From: Pseudanabaena minima
GTDB taxonomy: Bacteria; Cyanobacteriota; Cyanobacteriia; Pseudanabaenales; Pseudanabaenaceae
DNA length: 64,000 nt
Assembly: GCF_051131155.1 (NCBI RefSeq)
Contig: NZ_CP159508.1
Coordinates: forward strand, 4,960,001-5,024,000
Direction: 5' to 3'
The notes under the pieces were generated by a model that ran no database searches, was not told the origin of the DNA, and saw nothing but the letters and a program-made list of their open reading frames with translations. Shown piece after piece: positions 60,121-64,000 of this stretch (position 1 is the stretch's first letter; every line of letters starts with the position of its first letter). A program made the translations under genes and the position numbers.

Positions 60121-60313
60121 AATTTGCTGAGATAGCGTAAATATTTTCAAGATCAGCGACTAATTGAAGATGACTACGCTAGAATATGTGCGGATGAGTA
60201 TTTCTAGATCGCATGTTTGTTTTCAGTATTGACAGTCGTCTTCTGTTTCATCGTGTCAGCCTTCTTTCCGAAATCTCTATCTCTACACATATCTGATTGT
60301 TGAAGCAAGTATT

Positions 60314-60643
60314 ATGTCTATTTATGTTGGTAATCTCTCTTACGAGGTTACAGAAGATGATTTGAAAGCTGTATTTGCAGAATATGGCAAAATCACCCGC
60401 GTTCATCTACCGATTGATCGTGAGTCTGGTCGTCCACGCGGTTTCGCTTTTGTGGAAATGACTGATGAAAAAGAAGAAGATGCAGCGATCGATGCACTAG
60501 ACGAAGCGGAATGGATGGGTCGTGCGCTCAAGGTGAATAAGGCTAAGCCTCGCGAAAGCTCTGATTCCTTTGGCGGAGGCAGAGGTGGCTTCAAGGGTGG
60601 CGGTGGTCGTCCTTCTGGCGGTGGCGGCGGTCGTCGTTACTAA
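60314..60643 (+). CDS. RNA-binding protein, single RRM with Gly-rich tail (Rbp)
   Basis: 109 residues. RNP2 is IYVGNLSY (residues 3-10) and RNP1 is RGFAFVEM (about 42-49); the final 20 residues are Gly/Arg-rich (GGGRGGFKGGGGRPSGGGGG). These cyanobacterial Rbps bind mRNA and help direct photosystem mRNAs to the thylakoid; many are cold-induced. The start ATG follows the leader by only 2 bases from AGTATT, without a clear ribosome site, so expression may depend on leader structure. It ends in a strong terminator. Confidence 0.93.
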   Translation: MSIYVGNLSYEVTEDDLKAVFAEYGKITRVHLPIDRESGRPRGFAFVEMTDEKEEDAAIDALDEAEWMGRALKVNKAKPRESSDSFGGGRGGFKGGGGRPSGGGGGRRY

Positions 60644-60645
60644 AT

Positions 60646-60680
60646 AAAAAAGAAGCGGTGCATTACACCGCTTCTTTTTT
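60646..60680 (+). terminator. Terminator of the RRM gene
   Basis: AAAAAAGAAGCGGTG pairs with CACCGCTTCTTTTTT around CATTA. Confidence 0.88.
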
Positions 60681-60683
60681 AGC

Positions 60684-60714
60684 TAAAAGGGGGACGCTTT
60701 GCATCCCCCTTTTA
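60684..60714 (-). terminator. Terminator of the ferredoxin gene
   Basis: TAAAAGGGGGA pairs with TCCCCCTTTTA across 9 bases, covering the ferredoxin stop. Confidence 0.65.
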
Positions 60715-61110
60715 GGTTTGTGAATTGATGGCACGGCGCAAAGCTGCGCCATCGCCAATAATTCCTAAATTTTGAATGATTTGATGCTTTCTAGCTTCTT
60801 CGAGCTTGTTAAGGTCATTGTAGTTAACCCAAGCAATGCAATCAACTGGACAAGTATCGATCGCCTCTTGCACCAATTCTTCCTCATCGCCATCTTGGGC
60901 AATTACCCTAGCGCGTCCATAGTCTTCTTCTAAAAAGAAAGTACCACTAGCAGTATGGGCGCAATGACCGCAACCGATACAGACTGTTTCATCAACAAAT
61001 ACGGCATTTTGCCGCAATTCTCCGCCAAGCTCTGGTTCAAAGCCAGAGCGATCGCTCATTTCTGGCTCTGAACTAGTTGTTATCGCTGTTTCTACAGGCG
61101 AATTATCCAT
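60712..61110 (-). CDS. Bacterial-type [4Fe-4S] ferredoxin of the ycf35 cluster
   Basis: 132 residues from the ATG at 61110, which overlaps the ycf35 stop in ATGGATAA (an ATG at 61143 would give a longer overlap). Cys ligands are CIGCGHC and later CPVDC, which can hold one [4Fe-4S] or [3Fe-4S] cluster; VDETVCIGCG and IDTCPVDCIAWV are typical. A 40-residue acidic N-terminal extension precedes the domain. It ends the DUF2997-ycf35-ferredoxin cluster; the redox partner is unknown. Confidence 0.85.
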   Translation of the reverse strand: MDNSPVETAITTSSEPEMSDRSGFEPELGGELRQNAVFVDETVCIGCGHCAHTASGTFFLEEDYGRARVIAQDGDEEELVQEAIDTCPVDCIAWVNYNDLNKLEEARKHQIIQNLGIIGDGAALRRAINSQT

Positions 61111-61489
61111 TCCAACGTTGGAGAACGAGACGTACTGAGCCATCTTCACGGACTTGCTGCTCCGCTAGGCTAAAGCCCTGTTGAGTTGATTCACCCATAA
61201 CTGTAGCGATCGCATAGCCTTGAGTGACCTTGCGTAAGAAGCTCTCGACAGTCCAAGGCTGTTGCCAAAACTGCATATCAGCAACTAGGGCATATTCAGA
61301 CCCATTCCACTGAAAGCCTACATCATAACCATTTGCTTGCTCAATTACCACTTCCGCCGATGTGGTCGTGCCTTCATGTCCGCGCATGGGGGAAGCCCCA
61401 GACTTCCAGTTGATTCCTAAATCAGTGAGAGCCTTTTGCAAAGGTTCAAGACTGCGGATTTGGGTTTTTACTTGGCTAAAATGTGACAT
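61103..61489 (-). CDS. ycf35: Ycf35 (DUF1257) protein
   Basis: 128 residues from the ATG at 61489. Ycf35 occurs in cyanobacteria and some plastid genomes; its function is unknown. Recognised by MSHFSQVKTQIRSLEPLQKA, LGINWKSGASPMRGH and the W-rich block FWQQPWTVESFLRKVTQGYA. It lies between DUF2997 and ferredoxin, all on one strand; its last 8 bases overlap the ferredoxin start, so translation is coupled. Confidence 0.9.
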   Translation of the reverse strand: MSHFSQVKTQIRSLEPLQKALTDLGINWKSGASPMRGHEGTTTSAEVVIEQANGYDVGFQWNGSEYALVADMQFWQQPWTVESFLRKVTQGYAIATVMGESTQQGFSLAEQQVREDGSVRLVLQRWNG

Positions 61490-61570
61490 AAGGGTTATCC
61501 TGACTACGACTAAATGGCTAATGGACAAAAATTTTTATTTTATAAAATGAAACATTGGATTTTCTGTGTT

Positions 61571-61807
61571 TTATTGCCATTGGCTAAAGCTAGAAGCGTC
61601 CATGTCTGACAAGCGATCAAGTTGCGTAGCCGACTGAGATGTGAACTGCTGCTGAGCAAAGTTTTCGGATGTTAACTCGCGATGAGCCACGATACCGAGC
61701 TTTGCTTCGATCGCTGCCGTCACCTCAGCACAACTAGAACCGACAATGCCTGTGACGCGCTCTTCGACTCGTCCATCTGGGTAAATAATGAATTCCAGAG
61801 TTTCCAT
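61571..61807 (-). CDS. DUF2997 protein
   Basis: 78 residues: METLEFIIYPDGRVEERVTG is the DUF2997 pattern, followed by the SCAEVTAAIEAKLG segment with one Cys and a polar tail. It is the first gene of the cluster with ycf35 and ferredoxin, 81 bases ahead of ycf35. Repeated co-occurrence of these three families in cyanobacteria, as I recall it, suggests a common job. Confidence 0.85.
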   Translation of the reverse strand: METLEFIIYPDGRVEERVTGIVGSSCAEVTAAIEAKLGIVAHRELTSENFAQQQFTSQSATQLDRLSDMDASSFSQWQ

Positions 61808-62117
61808 GCTGGTTCTAGCTATTGAGTTACTAGACAGTTTGACTCAAAGTTTATAGAAACGTCAAGAAGTTGGATGTGAAAATCAAAATGCTTTTCTAAT
61901 GCTTGTAATAGAGCGATCGCAATGATTAGTAAGGATTTTCAGCTTTTTACGAACTAATTAAATTTATTTTAAGTTTCTTGATCAGATCTAAATGTCATCA
62001 AGACATATCTTAAGGAATAGTAGGAATAGTCCTTTCAAAGGGAAATTGTGGATCGAGGACTTGGGTGATCGCATAGGTGCATTCTAAATGTAAGCCATAA
62101 CTAATTAGCTCCCTTTA
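61808..62117. other. Gene-free stretch upstream of DUF2997
   Basis: No gene-like frame longer than about 35 codons. One minus-strand tail (about 62013-62110, ELISYGLHLECTYAITQVLD then a stop) has protein-like composition and could be the remnant of a gene cut by the adjacent palindromic element. Confidence 0.35.
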
Positions 62118-62215
62118 GGAATGAAAATTAATTAACTTGTGCAATTAAAACCAAAATTTGTTGTGGCGGGCGAAGCCCGCCACAACAAATTTTGGTTTTA
62201 ATTAATTTTCATTCC
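62118..62215. repeat. Palindromic element, family G, with TTA on both sides
   Basis: Perfect 18-base terminal inverted repeats GGAATGAAAATTAATTAA and complement, flanked by TTA at 62115-62117 and 62216-62218. The central arm AAAACCAAAATTTGTTGTGG plus CGGGC pairs around GAA. One inverted repeat supplies the end of the neighbouring gene. Confidence 0.8.
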
Positions 62216-62822
62216 TTACTAGCTTGCCATACCTCATATCTATAGAGACTGCAGTTTTGGATTTGTCTCGGCTTGCCTCAATCGGAAAAGTTGCGATATC
62301 ACCTCGGAGAATTGGTTTCTCAAAAAAGCAAGGACAAGAGAGTAAGGTCGTCGTAATTGGTAAAATCCACACCCTAGTCCTAATCTCAGTGGAGTAATAA
62401 CCACATTCAGTCCGACTATCAGGCGGAAAACAGGTGTTTTCGTAGATATAGAGAGTTGTGGGTAAGTCTTGAAATTGATACGTGGCGACGGGACGGTAGT
62501 CCAGATAGGCAAACGCTAAGTTGACTAACAAAAAAAATGGTACTACCAAAGTAAAAATTGCTAAAAATGGAAAAAAGACAAATGGGCGAAATAAGATAAC
62601 TCTCTGTTTACGAGCAGTCTGCGATCTCCATCTGAAGGCAAACCCTATAACCATAATTAAAAATATCAATACAGCGATCGGCTTGACTATTTCCCAAGTA
62701 GGGATCATCTGCACAAAGCTCATACCAACAAGTGCTGGTAGGCTAGATACAATAATTAACTGCTTTAGATATTGAGAATTTGTAAATGCTTGTTTAATTA
62801 ATTCGATGAAGAAAAGCCTCAT
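62202..62822 (-). CDS. Membrane protein of unknown function
   Basis: 206 residues from the ATG at 62822 (the frame extends 24 bases further). Three membrane helices (about 25-43, 48-64, 88-112) precede a periplasmic or cytoplasmic domain with Cys (NTCFPPDSRTECGYY). The final residues RNEN and the stop are encoded by the end of a family G palindrome, so the original C-terminus has been altered. The start overlaps by 17 bases that of the divergent sensor kinase. No family recognised. Confidence 0.6.
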   Translation of the reverse strand: MRLFFIELIKQAFTNSQYLKQLIIVSSLPALVGMSFVQMIPTWEIVKPIAVLIFLIMVIGFAFRWRSQTARKQRVILFRPFVFFPFLAIFTLVVPFFLLVNLAFAYLDYRPVATYQFQDLPTTLYIYENTCFPPDSRTECGYYSTEIRTRVWILPITTTLLSCPCFFEKPILRGDIATFPIEASRDKSKTAVSIDMRYGKLVRNEN

Positions 62823-64000
62823 ACGTTTGTGGAGCCAAGCTCGCACTCAAATTCTAGTTTGGTATATCGTTTTAATGTCGGTTTCTACAGTAGTTGCTAT
62901 TGGGGCTATTCGTCATACTCTATTTGTAGAGTTAGATGCACGAGTTAAAAACTCTATGTATCAAGAGCTAGAAGAGTTTAAACGCCTGCATTCGGAGCAT
63001 AGGCTGATAGAAGGAGACACTTTAGCTGAAAATGTAGCCACGTTATTCGATGTATTCCTATCGCGCAACGTGCCAGAGGATGACGAATTCTATATTACGA
63101 TTCTAGATGGACGCTTCTATGATGCTAGCTCAAGAGCTTTGCCTAAATTATTGCAACCTGATGGACAGTTAGTTAAACAATTAGAAAAAATCACGCTCCA
63201 AGAGTTTAGGCAAAATGCAACTCCAGAAGGAGAAATTGTTTACTTAACTTATCCAATCTATTTTGGAGAGAGATTTAAGGGCGTATTTGTAGTTGTGCAT
63301 ATTACTACGGGGGAGCGAGAGGAAGTTCAAGACATGCTGGTTGCGATCACGAATATTATGCTGTGGGTTCTGGTGATTGCATCTGTGATTGCTTGGTTAA
63401 CGGCAGGACGCATTTTAAAGCCATTACAGTCGTTGACCAAAGCTGCACGTAGTATTAGTGAGTCTGACTTAACCCAACGTATTGTCATTAAAGGGAATGG
63501 GGAGGTCATGGAGTTAGCCAATACTTTTAACGACATGATGGAGAGGCTTGAGCGAGCATTTACGAACCAGCGTCAATTTACCAATGATATCGGACATGAA
63601 CTTCGCACTCCTATCACCATCATTCGGGGTCACCTTGAACTGATGGGGGATGATCCTCAAGAACAGCGTGAGGCGATCGCATTGGTTATAGATGAATTAG
63701 ATCGCATGGCTAGTTTAGTTAACGACTTGATCTTGCTTGCCAAATCTGAACAACCTGCTTTTTTGCGATTAGAGTCGATCTCCCTCAATCTATTGATGTC
63801 TGAGCTATATGCAAAGTCTCAAGCGATCGCGCCGCGACAATGGCAACTGAATGCGATCTCAGATGGTCAAATTTATGGCGATCGCTATCGCATTACCCAA
63901 GCAGTGATGAATTTGGTTCTCAATGCCACGCTGCATACACACCCAAGCGATCGCATTATCTTGGGTGCTGCTATCACTAATACAGAAGTGCAAATCTGGG
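62806..64000 (+). CDS. Sensor histidine kinase (partial, runs off the window)
   Basis: The first 398 residues are present. Two membrane helices (about 16-37 and 181-204) enclose a roughly 140-residue sensor region; a HAMP domain (about 206-258) follows, then the HisKA box FTNDIGHELRTPITIIRGHL with the phospho-acceptor His, and the first part of the ATPase domain (N box NLVLNATLHTH). The response regulator is not visible. A start at TTG 62827 would remove the overlap with the divergent gene. Its partner gene may lie beyond the window. Confidence 0.9.
   Translation, partial: MKKSLIRLWSQARTQILVWYIVLMSVSTVVAIGAIRHTLFVELDARVKNSMYQELEEFKRLHSEHRLIEGDTLAENVATLFDVFLSRNVPEDDEFYITILDGRFYDASSRALPKLLQPDGQLVKQLEKITLQEFRQNATPEGEIVYLTYPIYFGERFKGVFVVVHITTGEREEVQDMLVAITNIMLWVLVIASVIAWLTAGRILKPLQSLTKAARSISESDLTQRIVIKGNGEVMELANTFNDMMERLERAFTNQRQFTNDIGHELRTPITIIRGHLELMGDDPQEQREAIALVIDELDRMASLVNDLILLAKSEQPAFLRLESISLNLLMSELYAKSQAIAPRQWQLNAISDGQIYGDRYRITQAVMNLVLNATLHTHPSDRIILGAAITNTEVQIW

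Larger units (their letters stand above)
59586..60313. other. Gene-free stretch between doxX and the RRM gene
   Basis: Holds the doxX terminator, a family A element (59811-59929) and a family F-like hairpin element (60018-60120). The last 190 bases before the RRM gene are a candidate long leader, common for cold-regulated RNA-binding protein genes, but no stem is convincing there. Confidence 0.5.

Noticed and set aside
62013..62110. Minus-strand tail ELISYGLHLECTYAITQVLD
   Set aside because: Only about 34 codons between stops, so an open frame of this size is expected by chance; kept only as a possible remnant beside the family G element.

Overview
The window is chromosomal DNA of a cyanobacterium. 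It carries psbO and petG, an IctB-type membrane protein, the Ycf35/DUF2997/ferredoxin cluster and hps-type (hormogonium polysaccharide) genes. The HIP1 octamer GCGATCGC and its core GATCG recur throughout. A filamentous, Pseudanabaena-like organism is my inference from gene content and from the dense palindromic repeats; no rRNA is present to prove it.

Layout. 1-1.7 kb: tail of an unidentified gene, a shared terminator, and an IS66-type insertion sequence with a frameshifted transposase and a clean target duplication. 1.7-3.6 kb: an AT-rich two-gene module (ABC-type ATPase plus a probable PD-(D/E)XK nuclease) that looks like a defence system. 3.8-5.4 kb: psbO, a small conserved gene and the 32-codon petG. 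5.7-19.9 kb: mostly housekeeping and conserved cyanobacterial genes (SGNH hydrolase, glyoxalase I, DUF3531, KGK, LCP, SDRs, DUF29, alpha/beta hydrolase, rsmD, a K+ channel, a catalytic-domain-less ArgRS-like protein, queA). 20.4-24.2 kb: LRR protein, menH, GHL10 hydrolase, phycobiliprotein-like protein. 24.5-29.4 kb: a co-directional trio of an NB-ARC protein without sensor repeats, a P-loop ATPase, and a TPR protein with a P-loop-less NTPase-like head. 29.4-37.2 kb: cupin, 2H phosphoesterase, phnDCE transporter, ECF-S-like protein, DUF58 protein. 37.7-51 kb: a 3160-residue HpsA-like protein followed by four type IV pilin-like proteins. 51-64 kb: ubiD, ictB, J-domain protein, typA, rseP, doxX, RRM protein, ferredoxin/ycf35/DUF2997, and the start of a sensor kinase running off the window.

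The feature that most sets this window apart is a set of short palindromic elements in nearly every intergenic gap. At least two families have imperfect terminal inverted repeats around a long central hairpin. In the main family the middle of the hairpin differs from copy to copy while both arms change together, so pairing is kept. Copies often supply stop codons, terminators and even the last residues of genes (menH, the 62.2 kb membrane protein), and one palindrome sits in frame inside a coding sequence.

Coordinates come from reading by eye, so short sites may be off by a base or two. No database search was run; family names rest on recognised motifs and overall sequence similarity as I remember it.
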